Virus record (IMG/VR): IMGVR_UViG_3300025648_000015 | Span: 1 to 64,000 of that record | DNA: 64,000 nt | Source of the DNA: a virus | Direction: 5' to 3' (one strand) | Shown: one piece after another, positions 18,266 through 27,918 of the stretch | How the letters are laid out: every line of letters begins with the position of its first letter | How positions within the stretch are numbered: position 1 is the stretch's first letter | The notes under the pieces: generated by a model | What the model saw: the letters and a program-made list of their open reading frames with translations, nothing else | What the model was told of the DNA's origin: nothing | Database searches by the model: none | Translations under genes and position numbers: made by a program

Positions 18266-18970
18266 ATGGCTATTACACCAAACACAGCAATAGAACAGGC
18301 TAATAAGCAGGCGCTACGTGGAGTAGCACGCGGTGGTTTTAATTCATACGCACCTTCTGCTATTGACCCTACTGTTTACGTAAATGCTGCTGCTACTACT
18401 AGTGGTATTCTTGAACTCGTAGTTCCTGCAACTGGTGCTACTACTTTCACAATCAGTGGCCCTAATGGAACTACTGCTACCCTTACTGGTACTGCTACTG
18501 GTACCCAGGTTAGCGGTTTGGTTTCTGCTCTTGCTGCTGGTCCACTTTCTGGTTACACATTTTATGTAAACGCCGGTGGTGCTAACTACATCAATGGTAC
18601 TACTACAACAATCATCGTTCCTTCCGGAGCTGCATTGCTTGTTGTATCTGGTACTGGTGGTGCTGTTCCTACCATTACTGCACTTGCATTCAGTGGTTCA
18701 AACGCTGAAGCTGTTACTTACCCTAACTATGTTGGTACTCCTAATTCTGCACCTACTTGGGTAGATGATGCTACTGTTCACGCTTACCAAGTTGGTATTG
18801 GTGGAGCACAGAACACACAAATCATTGAACAAAAGCAAGTTCGTCAGATTCTTACCGGTAACGGTCCTGATGGTGGTTCACAAACTGAACAATACAATGG
18901 TTACTTTGCTTCTTACAGCGGAAACCTTTACCAGACCGTACAGAAGAACACCAAGCGCCAGCAGTGCTAA
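18266..18970 (+). CDS. Probable virion protein (beta-rich)
   Basis: A 234-residue protein. The first 35 residues are helical and polar; the rest is a Thr/Gly/Ala-rich beta pattern (for example ATTFTISGPNGTTATLTGT), ending with a Gln-rich segment around residues 175-200. This composition is typical of phage structural proteins. Role unknown. Confidence 0.6.
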   Translation: MAITPNTAIEQANKQALRGVARGGFNSYAPSAIDPTVYVNAAATTSGILELVVPATGATTFTISGPNGTTATLTGTATGTQVSGLVSALAAGPLSGYTFYVNAGGANYINGTTTTIIVPSGAALLVVSGTGGAVPTITALAFSGSNAEAVTYPNYVGTPNSAPTWVDDATVHAYQVGIGGAQNTQIIEQKQVRQILTGNGPDGGSQTEQYNGYFASYSGNLYQTVQKNTKRQQC

Positions 18971-19120
18971 ATGGAACACGTACCTTTTAGAATAAAGGTA
19001 GATGCGGTTATAACTAGAGCGGATGGTGTCCAGGAAAACCTGGGCACCATTAGTTCTAATACGACAGAAAATAAAAATGATCACTCTACTGACGAACAAG
19101 ACCAGAAACAGTTTAGTTAA
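18971..19120 (+). CDS. Small overlapping ORF, 49 residues
   Basis: An ATG directly follows the previous stop (taaATG), and the frame runs 49 codons to a TAA at 19118-19120. The product starts MEHVPFRIKVDAVITRADG and has a hydrophilic tail rich in Asn, Asp, Glu and Gln. It overlaps the start of the next gene by about 44 bases. The junction pattern is the same as at other coupled genes here, so it may be real, but it has no homology support that I can give. Confidence 0.4.
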   Translation: MEHVPFRIKVDAVITRADGVQENLGTISSNTTENKNDHSTDEQDQKQFS

Positions 19121-19682
19121 TGCAATAACAGGCTCTGGGTACTCATTAGCCATTCCACAATTTATTGCATGGGGTACTGGGTCAGGAACCGTTCAAGCGA
19201 CCGATATAACCCTATTTAACCCCGTTCAGGTGCCTGTTAGTGGTACAGTAAGCACTCTTACAACGTCAACATCTGGCGACACATATCTTTGCAGTGCAAC
19301 ATTAACTGCAAGTGGACATTACAACATAACAAATATTGGTTTGTTTACCACTGGTGCAACACCTGCAATGGGTACATTAACAAGCCAAGTCAACCCTGGA
19401 GCAACCACTATACAAATAAGTGGTTACAATGCATTCCCAAACACTTTTCCATTCAACATACAGGTACTATCAGAAGTAATGACAGTAATTTCTGGAAATG
19501 GTACCAATACTTATAATGTAATTAGGGGCGTAAATGGCTCTAGTATGATGACAACGATAATTCCTTCTCTTACTACTGTAGTGGGTCAAGCTGGTTTTAT
19601 GTTTTTAAAAAGCAGTTTTCCAGGTATTGGTTTGCAGTACGGAGACAGCATCAAATTTAATATTAGCATTCAATTTATATAG
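19077..19682 (+). CDS. Probable tail-fibre or minor structural protein
   Basis: A 201-residue protein. The start could also be the ATG at 19023; I prefer 19077 because it gives the hydrophilic N-terminus MITLLTNKTRNSL. The segment FIAWGTGSGTVQATDITLFNP matches a pattern common in phage tail/baseplate structural proteins (a GTG motif followed by a T-D-T-L-like segment). The remainder is Thr/Gly-rich beta. Ribosome binding site is weak for either start. Confidence 0.6.
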   Translation: MITLLTNKTRNSLVNAITGSGYSLAIPQFIAWGTGSGTVQATDITLFNPVQVPVSGTVSTLTTSTSGDTYLCSATLTASGHYNITNIGLFTTGATPAMGTLTSQVNPGATTIQISGYNAFPNTFPFNIQVLSEVMTVISGNGTNTYNVIRGVNGSSMMTTIIPSLTTVVGQAGFMFLKSSFPGIGLQYGDSIKFNISIQFI

Positions 19683-19690
19683 GAGCAACT

Positions 19691-20230
19691 ATGGCTAGTT
19701 TTAACTCTAATTTTTATTTTCCTCAGGAAGGTCTTAACTACCTTTTGAACGCAATTCCAAGAGGAACACAGGCCGTTCCTTCTACACTTTATCTAGGTCT
19801 TACAGCCACTACTTGGTCAACCATTAGTGGATACGCTGCTGCAGGTGATGTTCCTCTTACCCTCAATGGTGGTACTTACCCAATTCTTGAAGCTAGTGGT
19901 CTCAGTGGTTATTCACGTCTAACTCTTTCTGGATCTGGTTGGCAAGCACCACAGACTAACACAATTACAATTGGTACAAGCACAGGAATTCCTGTACAAT
20001 ACTGTACTTACTCAGGAACTAACCCTCTTACATTCACAAACACTGGTGCTACATACACTACTATCAACGGTATCTTCCTTACCATCACTGGTACTGTAGG
20101 ATCAAGTAGCTCAGGCGGAAGTACAGTTCTATGGTACGCACCATTCTCTGATCTTTCAACCGTAACTCTAGCTTCAGGCGACTCACTAACTGTTACTCCT
20201 ACTTGGCAATCTGCTTCTTACCCATACTAA
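19691..20230 (+). CDS. Probable minor tail / fibre structural protein
   Basis: A 179-residue protein following a strong AGGAG. The order STLYLGL, a tract ending SGYSRLTLSG, a strand pair, then LWYAPFSDLSTVTLASGDSLTVTP follows the pattern of small phage tail-fibre structural proteins. It probably attaches to the head or the fibre. Its upstream neighbour shares the GTG-type pattern, so these two may belong together. Confidence 0.6.
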   Translation: MASFNSNFYFPQEGLNYLLNAIPRGTQAVPSTLYLGLTATTWSTISGYAAAGDVPLTLNGGTYPILEASGLSGYSRLTLSGSGWQAPQTNTITIGTSTGIPVQYCTYSGTNPLTFTNTGATYTTINGIFLTITGTVGSSSSGGSTVLWYAPFSDLSTVTLASGDSLTVTPTWQSASYPY

Positions 20231-20278
20231 TTAGTAATCAGTAACAGGTAGATAAACAATTAATAGGAGTATTATTTA

Positions 20279-23200
20279 ATGGCCCTCCCAGATTCCAGTG
20301 TAATACGATCATACCCTGGTGGTGCTGCACCTACGTATCTTTCAGCATCGCTTGACTATGCATTCGCAAGCGGACAAACAATAACTGTAGCTAATACCAC
20401 GGGATGGTATGAAGTTAGCGCAGGCGGATATAATACCACTAATCCACTAGGAACTAGTGGACCTTTTACGCTTGTTGTAGATTACGGTCTAGGCAGCGAA
20501 GAAAAGATACTGTGTGCTAGCGGTGCCATCTCACTTGGTGTTAATACCACTATTTTTGTTTATAACGTTAGTGGTACCAATGGCCGTGGCTATGACGGAA
20601 CAACTGCAACTTCGCACTCAGTAGGAACTTCTAGCGATTATAACGTATTCCCTGTTGCTACAGCTATTGAACAAGCTCAATTTAATCTTGCAGCAAGCAA
20701 ATTAGGCAATTCAACTTTAGTAGTATCAGGCACAACTGCTGGTGGAGATCTTGCTGGGACTTATCCTAATCCAACACTTAAAGCAATATACACTGGCGAC
20801 ACATTCTCTGGTGGTGGCGGAAGCTTCTTGCCAACATTTTCATGGGATAATGCTGGTCGTATAACTAATGTTTCAGGTATAAATATATTTATTCCAACAA
20901 GTGCAGTAAGTGGATTGAATACGACTATTAGTGGTTTACAGACCCAAATTAACACTAATGGTACAAACATTAGTACACAGAGTGGGCAAATAAATACATT
21001 ATTTGCAACAACTAGCGGTCAAGCTTCAAGCATAGCTACACAAAGTGGACAAATTAATTCATTGTTTATAACAACTAGTGGTAACTCTACAGACATTAAC
21101 AATCAAGCTGCAGCCATTAGCGGTTTAAATACACAAGTAAGCGATTTAAACAATTCTACTACCTCAGGATTTGCTAGTGTAAATACACAAATATCAGGAC
21201 TCAATGTAGTAGTTAGTGGTCAAGCCAATACTCTTGCTACTGAAGCAAACAACATTGCTGTCCTTAGTGGTCAATACGTAACTCTTTCAGGTAACTTAGT
21301 TACTACTAACTCTAATGTTGCCAACCTCAGTGGCCAATTCGCATCACTTTCTGGTTCATATAATACCACGTCAGGAATCGTAACTAACCAAACTGGATAC
21401 ATTGCCACACTTAGTGGTCAAATGATCACTGCTAATAACGGTATATCAACTAACGCTGCAAACCTTGCCACGTTATCTGGTCAATATACTACTACTAGTG
21501 GAATTGTTACCAACCACACTTCATACATTGCAACAATTTCTGGTAAACAAATTACTGATGAAAACAACATAGCAACACTTTCAGGAAACATTGTTACCAT
21601 TAGTGGAAAGCAAGTAACTGACGAAGCTAATATTGCTTCTCTTTCAGGGTCTCTTGTTACCCTAAGTGGTCAATTTGTAACTACTTCAGGAAGAACAATC
21701 TTCTCTGGCACTAATGCCGGTGGAGATTTAACTGGTACATACCCTAACCCAACTCTTAGAACAATTAGTGGTGTTAGTGGTACCTATGGATCTGCTACAC
21801 AAACTCCATTGCTTTCTATCGATTCAAATGGTCGTGTTACTAATGCACAACTTTACACAATCCAGATTGCTGAAAACCAAGTAAACAACCTAACAACAGA
21901 TATGACTAGCATATCTGGAAACATTGCTAGTGTATCTGGTAAACAAGCTACAGATGCTTCTAATATTGCATCGTTGTCAGGTAGTCTTGCTACTCTTTCA
22001 GGCCAGTATGTATCAACGAGTGGAATCGTCACTAATAACACTAGCTACATTGCTACCATATCGGGTAAGCAAATTACCGATGAGGCAAACATTGCATCAT
22101 TGAGTGGTTCTCTTGCAACGCTCAGTGGCCAATATGTTACCACTTCAGGTCTTGTTACAAATCAGGCTGGATACATATCTACAATATCTGGCAAACAGAT
22201 TGCTGATGAAGCTAATCTTGCCACACTATCTGGTCAATATGCTACAACTAGTGGCATTGTTACCAATAACACTGGTTATATTGCTACTATTTCAGGTAAG
22301 CAAGTCACCGACGAAGCTAATATTGCTTCATTGAGTGGCAGCCTTGCTACAGTTAGTGGAGTTGCTTATGCTGCCCTTCCTAGAACTGGTGGAACAATCA
22401 GTGGCAACCTTACAGTAACTGGAACACTAACTGCTGGTTCTTTAACTGTTAGTGGTGGTAATGTTCTAATTAGCGGTTCAACTGCCAATGGCGACCTTTC
22501 AGGCACCTATCCAGCCCCTACAGTGGCAAAGATCCAAGGAGTTGCTGTAAGCCCAACAACTCCAACTAATAACCAAGTTCTACGCTACAGCACTACATCT
22601 GGCACTTGGTATGCTGGTACGGGTAATGCTCTATTCCCAACTACTACTCAGAGTGGTAACTACACAGCAGTTCCCAATGATTATGTAGTATGTAATGCAA
22701 CTGCTGGTGCAATGACAGTCACTCTAACTAATGCTCCTGCAAACGGTTCAATAATTGCAGTTGCTAGCCAAGCTACAAGCACTTACAACGTTACTGTTGT
22801 AGCTAGCGGTAGCGACACGATTCCTGGTGGTTCTTTTGTCTTGGCAGGCAACGGAGTGTTTAACTCTGTTGAATTCTACTACGATGCTGGATTAGCTGAA
22901 TGGTTGATTGTAAGTAACCAATTCGGTGATGTTGCTGGTGGAGATCTTACCGGAACTTATCCTAACCCAACAGTTTCTTATCTTAATGGTGTCCCTGTAA
23001 GCCCTACACCTCCAAATACTGGTCAAGTTCTTGCATCAGTTGGTGGAGTGTGGACTCCAATCACGTCAAGTGGAATTGGAACACCTGGTCCTGGTGGAGC
23101 TAATGGTTACTATGGTGCCTTCTATGACACCACTAATCAAACTGCTACAAGCACTACAAGTGGAAACGTTCTAGCAATTGGTAGTACATTCTCTGCCAAT

Positions 23201-26200
23201 GGTATAACTAGATCGGCTAGTGGAACAATTACATTTGGTTATGCTGGTACTTATCTTATTGCTTATACAGTTCAACTAATTACATCTTCCAGTGCTTCTA
23301 GAAACGTAGATATTTGGTTCCGTAAAAATGGTGTTAATGTTCCAAATACGAATGCAACATTTGCAGTGCCAGCATCACCAACGCCAGGTGGCGGAAATGC
23401 TGTAACTGCTGCTGTAACACATATAATCGTTGCAAGTGGTAATGACAACTTCCAAATTATGTGGATGCCAACCAACACTGATACTACTGTTGAAACTATT
23501 GCCTCTGGCGCTAACTACCCAACTGCTCCTGGAGTATTTGTATCTGTTTCTCAAATCATGTACAACCAAACAGGTACATACACAGTTAACGCAGTCGCTG
23601 CTAGTGGTACTAATGCTACTACTGCAACTCCACTTACACTTAGTACATATGCTCCAATAACTGGTGCTACTGCTTCAGGTAACACAGCATCTGGTACAGG
23701 AGTTATTCTTCCTACGCCAACATATAACGGTCAATGGATGCAGATCCACAATGAAGACCTAACTCACTGGCTCCTTGTCTATCCACAACCAACAGCGTAT
23801 ATTGATAATGGTTCAACTGGTGCTCCTATTTGGTTACCACCAACTAGTTATTGGGAAGGTGTAGCTACAACTACCACTTCCTGGGATACTGCTATCCAAC
23901 CATTGACTAGTAACTCACTTGCTGTTAGTTACTTGGTTGTTCCTGGTCAAACAGACATTGAACTACAAACCTACGGTACTCCTGGTACATACGGTACTAC
24001 TAGTGGTATTCCAGTAATTACAACAGATACCTATGGTCGTTCGACTGTAACTGTAACTGGTGTACAAATTAACCAAAGTCAAGTAACTGGTCTTTCTGGA
24101 AACTTGTCAGCATTGAGTGGTTCAATAACTACAACCAGTAGCAACCTTGCAACGCTCAGTGGTCAATACGCCACAACATCAGGTATTGTTACAAACCAAA
24201 CTGGTTACATTGCAACCCTATCGGGTCAAATGGTTACTGCTAATAGTAACATTGCCTCTACAAGTGGATCGCTTGCAACCCTTTCTGGACAGTTTGTAGC
24301 CCTCTCAGGATCATACAGCACAACTAGTGGTAACCTAAATACTACTAATACCAATGTTGCTAATCTTAGTGGTCAATACGCCACTCTTAGTGGTCAATAT
24401 GCAGCTACTTCAGGAATTGTTACCAACCACACAAGTTACATTGCCGCTACTAGCGGTTCTCTTGCCACTCTTAGTGGTCAATTCGTAGCTCTTTCTGGTT
24501 CATATAATACCACTTCAGGAATTGTTACAAGCCAAACAAGTTATATTTCAACTTTGTCAGGACAAGTAGTAACACTTTCTGGTAGTGATGCTAACAAGCT
24601 TCCACTTAGCGGAGGAACCGTTACCGGTACTTTGAATGTTAATAGCCCATTCAATGTTAATGGAAACGTTAGCATTACTGGTACAGAAACTATTTCTGGT
24701 GCTCTAAACGTTAACTACACGATCAATGCTACAACGCCGACTAACAACCCACCAATCAACTTTGGTGGTGGACTAAGCTATTCTGATGTTAACACAATTG
24801 CTGGATTTAACACTAGCGTTAACAACTACAACCAGATTGTTCTACAAAATACTAACTCAGGTACTTCAGCTAGCACTAACTTAAACGTAAGTAACAACTT
24901 GGGAACAAGTGGTACTAACTATGGTGAGTTTGGTATGAACTCCAGTAATTTTACTGGTACTGGTGCGTTTAATACTGCAGGAGCAGTTTACCTTGCTTCA
25001 GCCTCTACAGACCTAGCTATCGGTACTTATGGTAACAATGCTATTCACTTTGTAACTAATAGTGCAACAGCTGATGCAATGACAATTACCAGTGGTGGGA
25101 ACGTCGTTGTCGGTAGTGGTTTGACTGTTAGTGGAACATTTACTCTTGCAACAGGTATCACTATATCAACTCCTATTGGTAACTATCCTATAGCAATTGG
25201 TTACCAAGCTGGTCAAACTGATAATGGTAATGGTGGTGTAGCAGTTGGTTACCAAGCTGGTCAAAGTAACAATAATTATGGTGTATCTTTAGGTTATCTT
25301 GCCGGACAAAATGGAAACAGCAAAGGTGTAGCAATTGGTGCTGCTGCTGGTCAAACAACTAACGCTTCAGGTATTGCAATTGGTTTCCAAGCTGCTGCAC
25401 TTGGTAACAACAATAGCATTGCAATTGGTTTTAATTCTCAAACTGGATCTAGTGGGTACGCAATAGCACTAGGTACTAGCAGCACAGCAAGTGCTTCAGG
25501 TTCTGTAGCAATTGGTATGAATGCAACTGCAACTGGAACAAACCAATTTGTTCTTGGTACATCAAACCATAACGTTCAAGTACCTGGTACCTTTGCTGTA
25601 AGTGGTTCTTTGACCGTAAGTGGTACTGCTGTAATGACCAGTGGTTCTGCAGTCGGTGGAGATCTTACTGGTACAATAGGTAATGCAAAAGTAACTAAGT
25701 TACAAGGTTACACAGTATCAAGCGGTGCACCTACTGCCAATGCAATGCTTGTTTACAGTGGTTCTCAATGGACCTCAGGTCCTGCTGTAAGCGGTACAAC
25801 TGGTACAGGTGGAATAATCCCTTACGCTACCAACCCATTGCTCGTAGCACCTCTAGAACAGGTTGTAGTTAGCTCTGGTGTAGTATCTTCAAGCGCTGCT
25901 GCTGTTCTCAACACCGTTTCTGGTGGAGTCTATGTCTACACTGCTGCTCCAACATCAGCATGGCAAATCCAAATAACCAATGCTCCAACTACTGTTGGTC
26001 AAGCCGTTACTGTCACTGTTGGTACAAATAATGGTTCTACAGCCTACCTCCCATCAGGGTTTACGATCAATGGTTACACTGTTAACGGTGGTACTACGCT
26101 ACCTGCCCATGGAACAGCATATACTAACACTTATACCGTGACAGCGTACTACCAAGGTGGTTCAATATGGACTGCTGCAGATGCAACAGTAAACTATGAT

Positions 26201-26272
26201 TTCTATGCTATTACATTAATATGTACAGCAGCTAATACGTATGTTATGCTACTCGGACAGACTAAGTTCTAA
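20279..26272 (+). CDS. Giant tail fibre with YadA-like and C1q-like domains
   Basis: A 1997-residue fibre protein, probably a trimer, for host recognition. (a) Residues about 220-710 and 1260-1440 repeat short units such as ATLSGQYxTTSGIVTN and KQxTDEANIASLSG, giving a long shaft. (b) Five copies of a GGDLxGTYPNPT-type linker occur near residues 157, 481, 738, 887 and 1794. (c) A C1q/TNF-like beta-sandwich (about residues 955-1090: FSANGITRSASGTITF, YLIAYTVQLITSS). (d) A YadA-head-like repeat array with IAIGYQAGQ and VAVGYQAGQ motifs near 1635-1765. A collagen-like GTPGPGGANG also occurs near residue 938. Position after the head module and composition make a fibre role very likely. Confidence 0.8.
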   Translation: MALPDSSVIRSYPGGAAPTYLSASLDYAFASGQTITVANTTGWYEVSAGGYNTTNPLGTSGPFTLVVDYGLGSEEKILCASGAISLGVNTTIFVYNVSGTNGRGYDGTTATSHSVGTSSDYNVFPVATAIEQAQFNLAASKLGNSTLVVSGTTAGGDLAGTYPNPTLKAIYTGDTFSGGGGSFLPTFSWDNAGRITNVSGINIFIPTSAVSGLNTTISGLQTQINTNGTNISTQSGQINTLFATTSGQASSIATQSGQINSLFITTSGNSTDINNQAAAISGLNTQVSDLNNSTTSGFASVNTQISGLNVVVSGQANTLATEANNIAVLSGQYVTLSGNLVTTNSNVANLSGQFASLSGSYNTTSGIVTNQTGYIATLSGQMITANNGISTNAANLATLSGQYTTTSGIVTNHTSYIATISGKQITDENNIATLSGNIVTISGKQVTDEANIASLSGSLVTLSGQFVTTSGRTIFSGTNAGGDLTGTYPNPTLRTISGVSGTYGSATQTPLLSIDSNGRVTNAQLYTIQIAENQVNNLTTDMTSISGNIASVSGKQATDASNIASLSGSLATLSGQYVSTSGIVTNNTSYIATISGKQITDEANIASLSGSLATLSGQYVTTSGLVTNQAGYISTISGKQIADEANLATLSGQYATTSGIVTNNTGYIATISGKQVTDEANIASLSGSLATVSGVAYAALPRTGGTISGNLTVTGTLTAGSLTVSGGNVLISGSTANGDLSGTYPAPTVAKIQGVAVSPTTPTNNQVLRYSTTSGTWYAGTGNALFPTTTQSGNYTAVPNDYVVCNATAGAMTVTLTNAPANGSIIAVASQATSTYNVTVVASGSDTIPGGSFVLAGNGVFNSVEFYYDAGLAEWLIVSNQFGDVAGGDLTGTYPNPTVSYLNGVPVSPTPPNTGQVLASVGGVWTPITSSGIGTPGPGGANGYYGAFYDTTNQTATSTTSGNVLAIGSTFSANGITRSASGTITFGYAGTYLIAYTVQLITSSSASRNVDIWFRKNGVNVPNTNATFAVPASPTPGGGNAVTAAVTHIIVASGNDNFQIMWMPTNTDTTVETIASGANYPTAPGVFVSVSQIMYNQTGTYTVNAVAASGTNATTATPLTLSTYAPITGATASGNTASGTGVILPTPTYNGQWMQIHNEDLTHWLLVYPQPTAYIDNGSTGAPIWLPPTSYWEGVATTTTSWDTAIQPLTSNSLAVSYLVVPGQTDIELQTYGTPGTYGTTSGIPVITTDTYGRSTVTVTGVQINQSQVTGLSGNLSALSGSITTTSSNLATLSGQYATTSGIVTNQTGYIATLSGQMVTANSNIASTSGSLATLSGQFVALSGSYSTTSGNLNTTNTNVANLSGQYATLSGQYAATSGIVTNHTSYIAATSGSLATLSGQFVALSGSYNTTSGIVTSQTSYISTLSGQVVTLSGSDANKLPLSGGTVTGTLNVNSPFNVNGNVSITGTETISGALNVNYTINATTPTNNPPINFGGGLSYSDVNTIAGFNTSVNNYNQIVLQNTNSGTSASTNLNVSNNLGTSGTNYGEFGMNSSNFTGTGAFNTAGAVYLASASTDLAIGTYGNNAIHFVTNSATADAMTITSGGNVVVGSGLTVSGTFTLATGITISTPIGNYPIAIGYQAGQTDNGNGGVAVGYQAGQSNNNYGVSLGYLAGQNGNSKGVAIGAAAGQTTNASGIAIGFQAAALGNNNSIAIGFNSQTGSSGYAIALGTSSTASASGSVAIGMNATATGTNQFVLGTSNHNVQVPGTFAVSGSLTVSGTAVMTSGSAVGGDLTGTIGNAKVTKLQGYTVSSGAPTANAMLVYSGSQWTSGPAVSGTTGTGGIIPYATNPLLVAPLEQVVVSSGVVSSSAAAVLNTVSGGVYVYTAAPTSAWQIQITNAPTTVGQAVTVTVGTNNGSTAYLPSGFTINGYTVNGGTTLPAHGTAYTNTYTVTAYYQGGSIWTAADATVNYDFYAITLICTAANTYVMLLGQTKF
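25180..25575 (+). repeat. YadA head-like AIGYQAGQ repeat array within fibre
   Basis: Translated repeats of about 14-18 residues, with a core such as IAIGYQAGQ, VAVGYQAGQ, VSLGYLAGQ, VAIGAAAGQ, IAIGFQAA, IALGTSS and VAIGMNAT. This is the pattern of YadA/Hia-type trimeric adhesin head repeats, forming left-handed beta-rolls. In the fibre it probably forms the globular head. Confidence 0.7.
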
Positions 26273-26297
26273 TGTTATTATTGGAGATTAATTTCTA

Positions 26298-27425
26298 ATG
26301 CCATTATTCTCATCGTTAAGTGACCTTGCCGCTCGTGCTTATGGACTCCTATCAGGATCTTTAGCACCTATTAGCGACCTGTTTGCAAGAACAACATCAG
26401 GATCATTAGGAACAGCAACATCAGGACAACTTTGGGTTGCACAAACTGGTGTATGGTATGCAACGAGCGGATCAGCTACCACATCAACAGCAGCTAGTTC
26501 TTACCCATTAGCTACAATACCTTACAAAGCTAGTGCAACAATGACGTTGAAGAGTGCTTCAAACGGTACTGGAATTGCTTTTTGGTGGACAAGTACTGGT
26601 AACTGGTGGGCAGTTGTTAACAATGCTTACTCACAAAATAACATAACAAGCTATACCTGTACTGGTGGATATCCTTGCACAGGTTATACATGCGCAGGCT
26701 ATGGACCAGTGTGTCAAAGCTATTACACTGTTTGTACAGGTTATGGTTACAGCAGTGCTTATGGTGATCCAAATGCTAAGGGAGCAACTACAACGTTGCC
26801 TAAGCGAAAGCGTCGTACAAAAGAAGATTCACCAAATACTCGACCCATTGATGTTCCAAAGCCGCAAAACCTTAGTTACGCACCAATTCCACCACCATTC
26901 TTCCCACCCTTCTTTCCGCCTTTCTTCCCACCCTTTTTCCCACCATTCTTTCCACCTTTCTTTCCTCCATTCTTTCCACCGTTCTTTCCTCCGTTCTTTC
27001 CACCGTATTTCCCACCGTGCATAAGTTATGGATTAGCTTGTGGAGGATACGCTACAGGATGTACATCATATTCTTGCTCTTCTTATGGTGCTTGCGCTGG
27101 ATACACAGCCAACTACACAACACAGTACTATAACCAGCTAAGCTTGCTACAATCTGTAGGTGGTACAATCACTACAATTGCAACAGGAGTTCTACAAGGG
27201 CCTTCAAATAGCACAACAGCTCAGATTAACTCTATCCAAATCGTTACCACTAATAGCAACATTACAGCAACTGCCTTTAGTGATTCTGCATTGGTAACAT
27301 CTCTGGGAACTTTGTCTAGCAATCAGACTGCTCCAACTGGTAATGTTAGTGTTGGTATTATTGATTCACCGGTTGGCGGAAGTGCCACCCAAGGTAGTAC
27401 TGTAGGACCATTTACAGCGTTATAA
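26298..27425 (+). CDS. Protein with ten (F/Y)FPP tetrapeptides between Cys/Tyr-rich blocks
   Basis: A 375-residue protein with AATGCC start after GGAG. Residues 1-120 are beta-rich and look like a virion attachment domain. Residues 121-165 form a Cys/Tyr/Gly block (CTGGYPCTGYTCAGYG). A short basic linker follows (KRKRRTKED). Residues 201-240 are nine FFPP units and one YFPP. A second Cys/Tyr block follows (CISYGLACGGYATGC, then SYSCSSYGACAGY), then a beta-rich C-terminal domain. I know no family with this architecture. Cys and Tyr spacing suggests disulfides or metal and aromatic stacking. It lies after the fibre and before the modification cassette. Confidence 0.75.
   Translation: MPLFSSLSDLAARAYGLLSGSLAPISDLFARTTSGSLGTATSGQLWVAQTGVWYATSGSATTSTAASSYPLATIPYKASATMTLKSASNGTGIAFWWTSTGNWWAVVNNAYSQNNITSYTCTGGYPCTGYTCAGYGPVCQSYYTVCTGYGYSSAYGDPNAKGATTTLPKRKRRTKEDSPNTRPIDVPKPQNLSYAPIPPPFFPPFFPPFFPPFFPPFFPPFFPPFFPPFFPPFFPPYFPPCISYGLACGGYATGCTSYSCSSYGACAGYTANYTTQYYNQLSLLQSVGGTITTIATGVLQGPSNSTTAQINSIQIVTTNSNITATAFSDSALVTSLGTLSSNQTAPTGNVSVGIIDSPVGGSATQGSTVGPFTAL
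26898..27017 (+). repeat. Tandem 12-base repeat encoding (F/Y)FPP, ten units
   Basis: Ten consecutive 12-base units encode nine FFPP and one final YFPP. Third-position bases vary among units (TTC/TTT, CCA/CCG/CCT/CCC) while the encoded peptide is almost fixed. This shows selection at protein level rather than a very recent DNA-level expansion. Confidence 0.9.
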
Positions 27426-27441
27426 TTAATAGAAAGAGACC

Positions 27442-27681
27442 ATGACAAACAAAGAAGAAAACCTAAATAATACGCCTCCTATGTATCGGATTGCTTTTAT
27501 TCTTGATGGTTTTGTACAAGAAGTAATTGAATGCTCAGAGAGATTTGCAGCTTTATTACTAAGTAAGCCAATAGCAAGAAACATAACAGGACTTGACATA
27601 CCGGTAGGATTTCAGTATGATGTAGCTACCGATACTTTCACTGATTTTGATGGTGAAAGCCTAGAAAATAATAGGAGTTAA
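27442..27681 (+). CDS. Small hypothetical protein, paralog of next gene
   Basis: A 79-residue protein. Its core RIAFILDGFVQEVIECSERFAALLLSKP and the downstream G-x-QYD-x-AT segment align with the next gene (RLAFILDGQVVHVQSC...AAIMTSQP). It looks like a small beta-plus-helix domain. The two probably arose by tandem duplication. Many phages place such short structural-accessory genes near fibre genes, but function is unknown. Confidence 0.6.
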   Translation: MTNKEENLNNTPPMYRIAFILDGFVQEVIECSERFAALLLSKPIARNITGLDIPVGFQYDVATDTFTDFDGESLENNRS

Positions 27682-27682
27682 T

Positions 27683-27916
27683 ATGGCAATTCCAATCCCA
27701 GAAGATCCAATGATAGCTATCAATACTACTAACCGTTTGGCATTTATCCTTGATGGTCAAGTAGTTCATGTTCAAAGTTGCAGTGCTAGAAATGCAGCAA
27801 TTATGACAAGCCAACCAATAGTAATTGATATTACAGATCATGAACGCGGCGCTTTTATCCAAGTTGGTCTTGGTTACGATGAAGAAGCCGGTGAATTTGC
27901 GAGTGAATACCGTTAA
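27683..27916 (+). CDS. Small hypothetical protein, paralog of previous gene
   Basis: A 77-residue protein beginning one base after the previous stop. It shares the LAFILDG...(C)...AA core and an identical order of short elements with the upstream 79-residue protein. Function unknown; likely retained together. Confidence 0.6.
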   Translation: MAIPIPEDPMIAINTTNRLAFILDGQVVHVQSCSARNAAIMTSQPIVIDITDHERGAFIQVGLGYDEEAGEFASEYR

Positions 27917-27918
27917 AA

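Noticed and set aside
21000-24600. CRISPR array or DNA repeats in the fibre gene
   Set aside because: The repetition is protein-level (SGQ-type shaft units); DNA units differ in length and sequence and there are no spacers.
20279-26272. Diversity-generating retroelement target in the fibre
   Set aside because: No reverse transcriptase and no adenine-biased variable repeat pair was seen in the window.
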